A program made the position numbers and the translations under genes. DNA of 64,000 bases from Deinococcus sp. KSM4-11 (GTDB lineage: Bacteria; Deinococcota; Deinococci; Deinococcales; Deinococcaceae), in assembly GCF_004801415.1 (NCBI RefSeq), contig NZ_SSNX01000001.1:806001-870000 (forward strand). The letters are read 5' to 3'. How positions within the stretch are numbered: position 1 is the first letter of the stretch; each line of letters opens with the position of its first letter. Below the pieces are notes generated by a model. That model was not told the DNA's origin. It worked only from the letters and a program-made list of their open reading frames with translations, and did no database searches. Shown piece by piece: positions 44,613-51,919 of this stretch.

Positions 44613-45173
44613 ATGGAGGAGTCGGCGGCAGCGCAACAGGTCTGGCGATACCTGGAGGATCTGGGATGCACACGCGCCTTCAGCACCTTTGTCCTCTATG
44701 GGAAGACCGTGCATTGCGTCCAAATCTGTCGTGCAGGACAGGTGATCACGTCTGGTCGACACCTCCAGTTGGGCCTGGCGAACTCGGCAGCGTTGCTGGC
44801 GGCCATGCGGCAGCTGGGGCCACCGGAGCGCACGCACGAAACGTGCACTCCCCCGTACAGCACATCCCGTGAGAGATGGACGACAGATCTGTGGAGTGAA
44901 AGACCCGTGAAATGCCACCTTGCTCACACTGTGGCCATGACTTGCCGGGAAGCCATCCTCGACGCGATCCGTGACCTGCTCCGAGGTCGCGAGGATCAGA
45001 CCTTTACACCTGTCGAGGTGGCCCTGTTCATGCTGGCTCGGGAAGCGCCCTACAAGGAATTGACCATCCGGGGCACGATCTCGCATCTCATGTGCACGGA
45101 CGAACCGGATCCGACGGGCAGGCGCTCTCAGGAGCTGGAGCGGGTCGGCCGTGGTCGCTACCGGCTGCGATAA
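44613..45173 (+). CDS. Fusion: VWxxLExLGCTR domain plus MTCRxxI winged-helix-like domain
   Basis: 186 residues. Residues 1-70 are paralogous to the 43962 product (MEESAAAQQVWRYLEDLGCT); from residue 109 the sequence is MTCREAILDAIRDLLRGRED...LERVGRGRYRL, paralogous to three separate genes nearby. Start: TAACGT, 7 nt, ATG. The internal Met109 at 44937 has its own CACACT hexamer 6 nt upstream, so both the full fusion and the C-terminal domain alone could be made. Confidence 0.65.
   Translation: MEESAAAQQVWRYLEDLGCTRAFSTFVLYGKTVHCVQICRAGQVITSGRHLQLGLANSAALLAAMRQLGPPERTHETCTPPYSTSRERWTTDLWSERPVKCHLAHTVAMTCREAILDAIRDLLRGREDQTFTPVEVALFMLAREAPYKELTIRGTISHLMCTDEPDPTGRRSQELERVGRGRYRLR
44925..44936 (+). 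promoter_or_regulatory. Internal leaderless promoter inside the fusion gene
   Basis: CACACT, 6 nt, ATG 44937, matching CACACT-6-ATG of the 45198 gene and CACGAT-6-ATG of the 45536 gene. Confidence 0.5.
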
Positions 45174-45197
45174 GGCAACCTGCGGCACACTGATGGC

Positions 45198-45455
45198 ATG
45201 ACGTGTCGCGACGACATCTTGATGGTGGTGCAAGACCTCACCGCGAGTCGCCCCAACGGAACGTTCACCTGCCAAGACGTCGTTGCAGCCTTGCGGGCCA
45301 GGCACACCACGCACCTGGACGCCACCATCCGCAGACTGGTGACCGTGGAGATGTGCGTGAATGGCGTTGGGCCGCGCGCCGCGACCTACCGCGATCTGGA
45401 GAAGGTTAGCCGCGGCCGGTACCGGCTGTTGGCCGAGCATCAGCGACGCTCCTGA
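45198..45455 (+). CDS. MTCRxxI winged-helix-like family, copy 2
   Basis: 85 residues: MTCRDDILMVVQDLTASRPN..FTCQDVV..LRARH....DATIRRLVTVEMCVN...YRDLEKVSRGRYRLL. The pattern (helix, FT..EV helix, T[IL]R recognition-helix-like stretch, then a wing-like YxDLExVxxGxYRL) suggests a small DNA-binding winged helix, possibly the DUF7669 type from memory. Start CACACT, 6 nt, ATG. Confidence 0.7.
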   Translation: MTCRDDILMVVQDLTASRPNGTFTCQDVVAALRARHTTHLDATIRRLVTVEMCVNGVGPRAATYRDLEKVSRGRYRLLAEHQRRS

Positions 45456-45535
45456 GTAAGTGGCCCAGGGCAGAAGGACGACGAATAAAGGCATCCTGTA
45501 GGGCGGGGAGAGGCCGTCTGCGGCACGATGAAGCC

Positions 45536-45775
45536 ATGACGTGCAGGGACGAGATCCTGAGTGCCGTGAAGGAACTTGTGAAGGACAACCCGGATCAGGA
45601 GTTTACGTTGGAAGAGGTACTGAGTTATATGCGGCCGCGTGGCTCGCCCTACCTTCGAGCGCACCTGAGTCACCATGTGACGGCGGTGATGTGTGTCAAC
45701 TCGACCTCGAAGTTTGGCGGACAGTACCAGGATCTGGAGCGTGTCCGCAAGGGTGTGTACCGGCTGCTGGCGTGA
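45536..45775 (+). CDS. MTCRxxI winged-helix-like family, copy 3
   Basis: 79 residues: MTCRDEILSAVKELVKDNPD...FTLEEVLSYMRPRGS, HHVTAVMCVNSTSKFGG, YQDLERVRKGVYRLL. CACGAT (45524-45529), 6 nt, ATG; the region from TCTGCGGCAC to the start is nearly identical to that of copy 2, so the promoter was duplicated with the gene. Confidence 0.7.
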   Translation: MTCRDEILSAVKELVKDNPDQEFTLEEVLSYMRPRGSPYLRAHLSHHVTAVMCVNSTSKFGGQYQDLERVRKGVYRLLA

Positions 45776-45781
45776 CATGCC

Positions 45782-46045
45782 TCAGGCCCTCCTGACCCGG
45801 ATCACGTCCGGTAGCAGTGTGGCGTGCGGAATGGTCATGCCCCGCGTGACGTCGTTCAGGCCGAGCTCGCACAAGTAGAACGGCTCCCGGATGCGCACGC
45901 GGCCCAGGGTCTCGCGCTGGTACCACGCGGTCAGCCGGGCACGCCTGGACCAGTCCTCGGCCTGTTCGATGTCGCGCTCGTATTCCTGTTCCCGTTGACG
46001 CTCGTTGATGCGCTGCTGCGCGGCCTGACGATCACGGCGGCTCAT
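45782..46045 (-). CDS. Small charged protein with REPFYL motif
   Basis: 87 residues: an Arg/Gln/Glu-rich helical N-terminus (MSRRDRQAAQQRINERQREQ) then RIREPFYLCELGL, shared with the 39450-39668 product. Its stop lies 7 bp from the end of the convergent copy-3 gene. Function unknown. Confidence 0.6.
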   Translation of the reverse strand: MSRRDRQAAQQRINERQREQEYERDIEQAEDWSRRARLTAWYQRETLGRVRIREPFYLCELGLNDVTRGMTIPHATLLPDVIRVRRA

Positions 46046-46191
46046 GACGCTGCCCTAGGCTGCTGCATCCCTCGCGCATCGTAGCGAGCGGTACACATGA
46101 CGACATGGCCTAATGTGCTGTCAACCTTCAGATAAGCCCACCTATGCTCGCTTTTCACCTGTCCACCACCCAGGAAGCGGACGCTATACAC

Positions 46192-46686
46192 ATGAAACGT
46201 ACTTTGATGCTGCTGGCCGTGCTTTCTACCTCGACCGCCTCCGCCGCTGGGCTCACCATGACCGACACCTCGTTCCTGGCCAAGGCCGTGCGCGGCAACA
46301 ACTTCGAACTCCAGGCAGCGAAACTGGCAGTCAACATGGGACGGACTGCGGCGGTGCGCACCTATGCCGCCAAGATGATCGCCGACCACACCAAACTGGG
46401 CGCCGGTGTCAAGGCCGCTGTCATGCAGCTGGATCCGATGATGAAGCTGCCGACGACCGTCACGTATTCGCAGTACGACATGCTGACGGTCCTGAAGCGG
46501 TCGGGCCGGAACTTCGATGCCCTGTACCGAAAGGACATGGTGGCGTCGCACGCGCAGACGTACGCATTGTTCAACACGTACAGCAAGTCGCGGGCGGCCA
46601 GTCTGCCGCTGCGCACAACGGTCATGAACGCGAAGCCGACGGTGAAGATGCACTGGGATATGGCGCTGATGTTGCCCCGGATGTAA
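46192..46686 (+). CDS. Secreted DUF4142-like protein
   Basis: 164 residues: signal peptide MKRTLMLLAVLSTSTASAAG, then FLAKAVRGNNFELQAAKLAV and RTYAAKMIADHTKLGAGVKA, the DUF4142 (ferritin-like helical bundle, envelope) pattern, though the His/Glu metal set is incomplete. It is expected in the periplasm. A TATACA sequence just precedes the ATG. A moron-like cargo gene in the counter-oriented array. Confidence 0.8.
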   Translation: MKRTLMLLAVLSTSTASAAGLTMTDTSFLAKAVRGNNFELQAAKLAVNMGRTAAVRTYAAKMIADHTKLGAGVKAAVMQLDPMMKLPTTVTYSQYDMLTVLKRSGRNFDALYRKDMVASHAQTYALFNTYSKSRAASLPLRTTVMNAKPTVKMHWDMALMLPRM

Positions 46687-46805
46687 CGCACCACTCCACC
46701 GATGCAGCGGGCCGTATGGCCCGCTGTTCCGTCGTTGCTGATCAGGCACGATCGTGATCACAGAGAACGTGCTATCGGTCTGCGGTGCCGGGCAGGTGTG
46801 GGGGA

Positions 46806-47108
46806 TCACAACAGACCGTCCAGGCGGGCGCTGATGCGATTGATGACCTCGACCGGGTTCGCCCTGGCCCCCGGCGTGATCATCTTCAGTTCCGCGCGCA
46901 GTTCGTCCCGCAACGCCTCCACGCCCTGCCGTAAGATGGGCAGCCCGGGCCGCAGGTTATTCGCCTCGCCCTCCTCAATCACCGTCTTGATCTGCAAGCG
47001 GGTGAGTTCGTCGGCCAGGTCATCCAGCAGGGCCAGTTCGTGGCTTGTCACATCTCGGGCCTCCCGTTGGCGGCGCAGGGTCATCAGGTGGGTGTACAGG
47101 TCAGCCAT
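46806..47108 (-). CDS. Helical protein of unknown function
   Basis: 100 residues, fully helical with coiled-coil character (MADLYTHLMTLRRQREARDV; VEALRDELRAELKMI). Orientation follows the phage lytic direction. No family recognised. Confidence 0.6.
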   Translation of the reverse strand: MADLYTHLMTLRRQREARDVTSHELALLDDLADELTRLQIKTVIEEGEANNLRPGLPILRQGVEALRDELRAELKMITPGARANPVEVINRISARLDGLL

Positions 47109-47265
47109 GGCGTCCCTCGATGGGCATGCTGAGCAGAAGCGAGCCAGATGAACTCACCCGTGCCCATGGGACAGGCCCACACGCGACATGAGAAGCACGT
47201 TGAGCTGACTGGCACACTGCACACCAGTGCACACTTGCTCGTGACGAGGCCGGACAGATTGACGC

Positions 47266-47646
47266 GTGAAGTCGATGAACGTGACCCTGACCATCCCCCC
47301 CGCCGTCCGTGACGCCGCCCAGCAGGGACTGATCCTGCGCCGACACCTCGGCTATGGCGGGAACCGGACGGGAGAACGCGTTGCCGAGCGCCTGCTCAGC
47401 GACAAGCCTCTCACGGCCTCGAGGGTGCGATGGATGGCCACGTACTTTGCCACGCACCCCCAGCCGCCGCTGGTGGGCTCGACCGGCAATCCACACCGGA
47501 TGTATGTGGGGTGGCTGCTGATGGGTGGGGACGCGGGGCGTGCCTGGGCGGAATGCACCTTGATGGCGTTGAACCGTGAGGAAGCGTGCAAGCAGGCGAA
47601 GCGGGCGCAGCGGCGTGCGGCAGCGCCGGTCAAGCAGGCCTGCTGA
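47266..47646 (+). CDS. Phage-associated protein, GWxxWGGDAGRAW-type motif
   Basis: 126 residues. The pattern RTGERVAERLLSDKPLTAS, VRWMATYFATHP, MYVGWLLMGGDAGRAWAE resembles a short domain met in many phage-encoded proteins (A..L.....L....V.RM.SYFARH...GWI.W...GGD.GR.W). A Lys/Arg-rich C-terminus suggests nucleic-acid contact. GTG 47266 is supported by CAGATT 5 nt upstream; the ATG at 47275 is the alternative. Confidence 0.65.
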   Translation: MKSMNVTLTIPPAVRDAAQQGLILRRHLGYGGNRTGERVAERLLSDKPLTASRVRWMATYFATHPQPPLVGSTGNPHRMYVGWLLMGGDAGRAWAECTLMALNREEACKQAKRAQRRAAAPVKQAC

Positions 47647-47686
47647 ATGCAACGGAAATTGGGGCCTTTTTGCGGGTGAATGGGTC

Positions 47687-48274
47687 TCAGGCATCCGTCG
47701 GCCTCCCTTCAAAGAGCGTGGTGATCAGGGGCGTGATCACCACGTCCACCCGGCCCCCTGATACCACCGGGCCGCGCGTCACGCGCAGCTCGTCGATCAG
47801 CGAGTCATCCGCCCACACATGCGCGTGCGTCAGGGCGTCCTCCAGGGCCTTCGGGAGGTTGCTCAGGTCACGGGCGCGGTGGTCTGGCGGGCACACATGC
47901 AGGCGCAGGCCGAGACGCGCATTGGGCGGCGTGCTGGGATGCCCCAGGCTGGCGATCACGGCGGCCACGCTGCGCCGGTAGTCCCGGCCGTCCTGGCTGA
48001 GCAGGACGCGCGCTGTGGGCTTGCCTTTGACCGTGATCACGACGGCGCGCCAGATCGCGTTGACGCTGGGCGGGTACGGCAGGGCAAAGGTCAGGATGCC
48101 GGGCAGTGGCGGGGCTGGACGAGGTGCAGGTGCGCTGGGTGCGGGGAGGGGGGTCGGGTGGACGACCGGTACGCCTTCGAGGCCCAGGCGCGTCCGGGTG
48201 GCAGTGCGCTGGGCTGCATCCGGGATGCGGCGCAAGTACGCTTCGGCCGCATCTCTCGTCGGGAACGGATTCAT
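47687..48274 (-). CDS. RusA family Holliday junction resolvase
   Basis: 195 residues. The C-terminal 130 form the RusA fold: FALPYPPSVNAIWR, DYRRSVAAVIASLG, then the acidic metal site RDLSNLPKALEDALT and VWADDSLIDEL. Metal-dependent cleavage of Holliday junctions helps phage recombination. The first 65 residues (MNPFPTRDAAEAYLRRIPD plus a Pro/Ala linker) are an extra N-terminal module. The start overlaps the stop of the upstream gene (TGATG). Confidence 0.88.
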   Translation of the reverse strand: MNPFPTRDAAEAYLRRIPDAAQRTATRTRLGLEGVPVVHPTPLPAPSAPAPRPAPPLPGILTFALPYPPSVNAIWRAVVITVKGKPTARVLLSQDGRDYRRSVAAVIASLGHPSTPPNARLGLRLHVCPPDHRARDLSNLPKALEDALTHAHVWADDSLIDELRVTRGPVVSGGRVDVVITPLITTLFEGRPTDA

Positions 48275-48669
48275 CACCTGACCCTCAGGACAGCTTCTTC
48301 CGAGCTTGATGGACGGCTCACATTGCCGGAGGGGCCACAAAGCCGCCGCTGGTGCGGTCGCACACTCACTCCGTTGCACCCGCTCAATGGCGTCGACCCA
48401 TCGTTCTCCTGGCGAGCCGTGCAACCAAATCTTCCTTCTCCACCCCCACGACTGTGGGGGTGTTTCTGGATTACCTCCCGGAGTGTGCCTGCCGGGACGG
48501 CAGCCCCGTGCCCGTCCGGCCAGTGCACGAGCACGTTCGCACCCACTCCCGGCCGGGGCACAGTCACAACCTCACACACCGTGCCGCGCCGGGTATCGTC
48601 GCCCTTGCCCACCTTCGGGCCGTACCGGTAGACGGGGACCATGGTTAGCCAGCGGTACTGACTGTTCAT
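48274..48669 (-). CDS. Unknown protein coupled to rusA
   Basis: 131 residues. The first 75 look protein-like (MVPVYRYGPKVGKGDDTRRG, VCEVVTVPRPGVGANVLVHW, an SH3-like beta pattern). The last half looks non-native in composition and contains a perfect 9-bp DNA hairpin (48441-48462), so the functional protein may be shorter or the 3' half altered. GGAG precedes ATG 48669. Confidence 0.58.
   Translation of the reverse strand: MNSQYRWLTMVPVYRYGPKVGKGDDTRRGTVCEVVTVPRPGVGANVLVHWPDGHGAAVPAGTLREVIQKHPHSRGGGEGRFGCTARQENDGSTPLSGCNGVSVRPHQRRLCGPSGNVSRPSSSEEAVLRVR
48441..48462 (+). terminator. Perfect hairpin with T-tract on the + strand
   Basis: CACCCCCAC / GTGGGGGTG, 9-bp stem, 4-nt loop, then TTT. 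It lies inside the - strand ORF 48274-48669 and could stop + strand read-through ahead of the 48699 gene. Confidence 0.5.
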
Positions 48670-48698
48670 GCGAGCTCCGCAGGGATCAGAATGGAGGC

Positions 48699-48935
48699 AT
48701 GACGTACCGGGACGAGATCTTGGACGTGGTGCGTGATCTGGTGCGCGACCGGCCCACACGGCAGTTCACACTGGCCGAGGTCATCGTGGAAATGCAGGAG
48801 CGTGGTTCGGCATGCAAGATACCGACCATCAACACGTACGTTTCGAGCATGATGTGCGTGAATGCGCCGCGTCACCGTCGAAAGCAGTACGCAGATTTCG
48901 AACGTGTCGGGCCTGGGCAGTACCGGCTGCTCTGA
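48699..48935 (+). CDS. MTCRxxI winged-helix-like family, copy 4
   Basis: 78 residues: MTYRDEILDVVRDLVRDRPT..FTLAEVIVEMQERGS, PTINTYVSSMMCVNAP, YADFERVGPGQYRLL. CAGAAT (48687-48692), 6 nt, ATG. It is the most distant copy in position, separated by 3 kb from the other three, yet keeps the same promoter spacing. Confidence 0.7.
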   Translation: MTYRDEILDVVRDLVRDRPTRQFTLAEVIVEMQERGSACKIPTINTYVSSMMCVNAPRHRRKQYADFERVGPGQYRLL

Positions 48936-48937
48936 CC

Positions 48938-49762
48938 TCACGCCTTCACCTCCTCAGCGAGGTTCAGCACGGCCTTCTTCAGGTATGGCGCGCTGTCTCC
49001 AAACGCGATGGTCTGGCGTGATTCCGTGTCCACCACGAGGGCTTGCACGGTCGGGTTCCCACTGGCGTCCTGCTTCAGGACCAGGCGCAGCTCCTGGTTG
49101 GCCGTCAGGTGCTGCTGGGCGTAGGTGAGCACCCAGTCCGTCCAGCCACCCTTGCCGCTGCTGTTCGCCTGCATCCTGCTGTCCTGAATGTGCTGCTGCT
49201 GGCGCTGCAACCGCTCATACGTCCCAGTTGTGACGTTCTCCGCGATCGCTGCCGCCCGCTGCTCCCCCGTCAAGGTGTGCAGCTTCACTTCCTGCCCGGT
49301 GTCCGGGTGTTGCACGGTCGCGTGCGCATCGATGGCCGCCGCCACCTCCGCCGCCGCCCTGACCTGGCTGGTGCTGGGCCGCTCGCTGCCCGTCGCCGTC
49401 TGCAGGTACTTCGCGACGGCGATCTGCTTCTCAGGATCCAGCTCCCCGATCACGTGCGCCGCTTCCTTGAGCTCCCGGGCCTGCCGTTCGTTCTCGGGAT
49501 ATAAACCAATGGTTGTCACGAGCGTGCTGCTGGTCTCCGCCGCGTCAATCAGTTGCTGGGCACGCTGGCGGCTCCAGCCCCACACCTGCTCGCAGTAATC
49601 CCCGAAGGTGCGGTGCCCCTCGCGGTACAGGCGTTGATCGCGGATGGTCAGCAGCGCCTCGCCGACATCGATGAAGCCCTGCCAGCCCTGCCTTACGACT
49701 GCTTCAAGCTGGTTCAGGGCCTGTCGCTCGTCGGGCGTGATCGCTTCCAGGGCCGGGGTCAT
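48938..49762 (-). CDS. Phage DNA-binding (HTH, ParB/KorB-like) protein
   Basis: 274 residues. The N-terminal half has FIDVGEALLTIRDQRLYREG, TFGDYCEQVWGWSRQRAQQL, the pattern of phage proteins with a ParB-like HTH that acts after a short helical domain. The middle is Ala-rich and helical; the C-terminal 70 residues form a beta-rich domain (LRLVLKQDASGNPTVQALVV). Lytic-direction early region. Likely a regulator or replication accessory. Confidence 0.72.
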   Translation of the reverse strand: MTPALEAITPDERQALNQLEAVVRQGWQGFIDVGEALLTIRDQRLYREGHRTFGDYCEQVWGWSRQRAQQLIDAAETSSTLVTTIGLYPENERQARELKEAAHVIGELDPEKQIAVAKYLQTATGSERPSTSQVRAAAEVAAAIDAHATVQHPDTGQEVKLHTLTGEQRAAAIAENVTTGTYERLQRQQQHIQDSRMQANSSGKGGWTDWVLTYAQQHLTANQELRLVLKQDASGNPTVQALVVDTESRQTIAFGDSAPYLKKAVLNLAEEVKA

Positions 49763-49812
49763 GCGCCCTCCAGACGGCCGGGCCGACGGGGCCGTGCCGA
49801 GTAGGCTGGGGC

Positions 49813-50250
49813 ATGACTCTCCCCGAAGACGTGCGTGTGATTGACGTCATGCAAAGTGGCAGCCTGCTGCTCAGCCGGGTGGAACGTCAAGAAGACCGCG
49901 CTCGTCCTGGCGCCACCGCCGTCCGGCTGCGCCTGCTGAACCTCGGGACGCAGCCCGTCACCGTGGATCACGTGGCCTTCCACCACGACGCCTTGACGGT
50001 GACCCTGCCCATCAACAGGCGCGTCAATCCAGCACGGTACCTGGTCGTCATTGGCCCGGAGACGGCGGACACCGTGACGCTGCAGGCGAGTCGGCAGGGG
50101 CAGTCGGCGCTCTTCAAGGCCGGCGTGCCCTTCGACATGACGGTGTCGGTCACGACGCCGTACGGCCCGATCGCGTTGATCCAGCGGCTGTCCTGGGGTT
50201 TCTGGATGGAGGGTGGGTACGGCTTCACGCTGCTGGATCAACCCCGCTGA
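49813..50250 (+). CDS. Counter-oriented gene, beta-sandwich-like protein
   Basis: 145 residues, mostly beta strands (TAVRLRLLNLGTQPVTVDHV, FDMTVSVTTPYGPIALIQRL). No signal peptide. TAGGCT (49802-49807), 5 nt, ATG marks an autonomous leaderless gene set inside the leftward early operon. Function unknown. Confidence 0.68.
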   Translation: MTLPEDVRVIDVMQSGSLLLSRVERQEDRARPGATAVRLRLLNLGTQPVTVDHVAFHHDALTVTLPINRRVNPARYLVVIGPETADTVTLQASRQGQSALFKAGVPFDMTVSVTTPYGPIALIQRLSWGFWMEGGYGFTLLDQPR

Positions 50251-50279
50251 GGGCGCCACGCGTCGTTGGGTGAGCGGAG

Positions 50280-50540
50280 TCACGCGACCGTCCAGGCGGC
50301 CGGGCTGACCAGGCGGCACACGCGGCGCTGCCGGCGGGGTGTGTTCGTCACAACGGGCCGCACCATCGTGCTGATCAGGCCGAGCGCTTCCAGCCGGTAC
50401 ACGGCGTGGGCGACGACGGCGCTGTTGATGCGCAGGGCGCGGGCGAGCTCGTTCAGGCTCTGGCCGGGCTGGAGGTAGGCGGCGCTGAACACCTCGCGCT
50501 GCCGGGGATGGAGTTTCGGAATGGAGACTGCTCGCGTCAT
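50280..50540 (-). CDS. Small winged-helix regulator
   Basis: 86 residues: PRQREVFSAAYLQPGQSLNE, LARALRINSAVVAHAVYRLE, ALGLISTMVRPVVTN, a standard helix-turn-helix plus wing like MarR/IclR N-termini, with a basic C-terminal tail. A probable DNA-binding regulator in the early operon. Confidence 0.7.
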   Translation of the reverse strand: MTRAVSIPKLHPRQREVFSAAYLQPGQSLNELARALRINSAVVAHAVYRLEALGLISTMVRPVVTNTPRRQRRVCRLVSPAAWTVA

Positions 50541-50553
50541 GGGTTCACTGCCT

Positions 50554-51198
50554 TCACGCGCTGGGCTGCTGGCCGCTCTCGGCGTCGATCGGGAACGGCA
50601 GATCCTCACCGGGCTGCAGGGGATCAAGGGTCATGTTCAGCGGGGGCGGCACGTCATGCACCGGCGGCGCGTCCTGCTCATCGGTCAGCAGCGGCGCGGC
50701 ATCGATCGCCGGTCGAACCAGATCGTCTACCTCGGCCTGCAGCTGCTGGATCTCGGCCACGCTGCCGCCGGGGATCTTCAGTTCCTGCTGGATCTGTTCG
50801 TTCAGCGTCGGCTGGTTGCTCACCGCGCACTCCAGGCAGTTGCTGCTCCCCAGGATCGCATCCACCCCCAGCCCGCACGTCTCCAGCTCGTCGAAGGTCA
50901 CACGCGTGATGCACAGCACCGCGCCGTACTCATCCACCGTGATGTTTCCGCGCAGGTGGGCGGCCATCATCACGGCCGGCAGGTGCTCTCCGCCCAGGCG
51001 TGGCGTGACCTCAAGGCGGATCCGGCCGCCCTCGGCTGCCGCGCCCTTCAAGACCGGCATGTGGTGCAGTTCGAACTTGCGTTCCTCACGGGCACCGGGC
51101 ATGAAGGCCCACTTGATGTCCGCGACCCAGCCATTGTCCCGGTCGTCCTTGATGCTCATGCCGCGTGGGGTCACTGCGAAAATGCCGTAGGTCTGCAT
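50554..51198 (-). CDS. Early-region protein of unknown function
   Basis: 214 residues: MQTYGIFAVTPRGMSIKDDR, a beta-rich N-terminal half with a CLEC Cys pair near residue 122, then an acidic Pro-rich C-terminus. AGAAGGAGAACC precedes the ATG. Position between rep and HTH genes suggests a replication or recombination accessory role. Confidence 0.65.
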   Translation of the reverse strand: MQTYGIFAVTPRGMSIKDDRDNGWVADIKWAFMPGAREERKFELHHMPVLKGAAAEGGRIRLEVTPRLGGEHLPAVMMAAHLRGNITVDEYGAVLCITRVTFDELETCGLGVDAILGSSNCLECAVSNQPTLNEQIQQELKIPGGSVAEIQQLQAEVDDLVRPAIDAAPLLTDEQDAPPVHDVPPPLNMTLDPLQPGEDLPFPIDAESGQQPSA

Positions 51199-51237
51199 GG
51201 TGGTTCTCCTTCTCCGGTCTGGGCCGGATGCGTGAGG

Positions 51238-51450
51238 TCAGGACTTCTTCGGGCACCAGTGGTCTGTGGGAATCCAGGCGACGACATCCCGCCCGCTCGC
51301 GGTCACCGTGTGGTGCATGCGGGGCTCCGCGCCGCACCGGCGGCACGTGGCGGACTCTGGCGAATTGAGTTCCAGCGGCTGGCCGTCACGGCCACCCAGC
51401 GCCTCGGCGAGGCTCACCGAACGATTCAGGCGGCGGTCACTGGAGAACAC
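51238..51450 (-). CDS. Small zinc-ribbon-like protein
   Basis: 70 residues with CRRCGAEPRMHH and a later DHWCPKK, giving Cys-x2-Cys plus His/Cys partners for one zinc site. Its start overlaps the end of the upstream gene by 14 bp. Function unknown. Confidence 0.6.
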   Translation of the reverse strand: MFSSDRRLNRSVSLAEALGGRDGQPLELNSPESATCRRCGAEPRMHHTVTASGRDVVAWIPTDHWCPKKS

Positions 51451-51919
51451 GGCGCACCTCCGGAGTGCCGGTCAGGGCGGGCGTGCTGTTTCTCGCCACG
51501 CCGCTCAGCTGCGCGGTGCGCCGCTCGATGAATTCCTTGCGCGCGAAGATCGCGTTGTCGGCTTCCAGCAAACCGAGCTGCACCCCGTTGCACACACTCC
51601 GGATCAGGTCACGCACGGGGCCGGGCGCTGCGGTCGACGTCTCGCCGCGGCCGACACGGGCCATGGCCTCGTCCCACTCCGCGATGGCCAGTTCCTGGAA
51701 GTCGCCCTTCCCGAGCCCGTAGTCGACGAGCTTCTGAGGGGTCGGGAAGAAGGTCTCGAATCGGAACGCGGCCCGGCACGCTTCCCCGAACTGGTCAGCG
51801 GTCAGTTCAGCGGCGAGGATCTCGCGGTAGATCTTGACCGTCTGGGAGTTGTGTCTGCGGTTCCAGCGGTCTTCGAGGATCGTCCAGGCGGCGGCGAACT
51901 GTTCGTCAGAAAACGGCAC
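51437..51919 (-). CDS. Probable replication accessory protein
   Basis: 160 residues. MPFSDEQFAAAWTILEDRWN, LTADQFGEACRAAFRFETFFPTPQKLVDYG resembles the N-terminal helical domain of phage helicase-loader or DnaT/gpP-like accessory proteins. The start lies within the last codons of the initiator-like gene, as for lambda O-P. Assignment rests on context plus pattern. Confidence 0.6.
   Translation of the reverse strand: MPFSDEQFAAAWTILEDRWNRRHNSQTVKIYREILAAELTADQFGEACRAAFRFETFFPTPQKLVDYGLGKGDFQELAIAEWDEAMARVGRGETSTAAPGPVRDLIRSVCNGVQLGLLEADNAIFARKEFIERRTAQLSGVARNSTPALTGTPEVRRVLQ

Noticed and set aside
45440..45778. - strand frames opposite the MTCRxxI genes
   Set aside because: The + strand genes are supported by four-fold paralogy and conserved promoter spacing; antisense frames are not.
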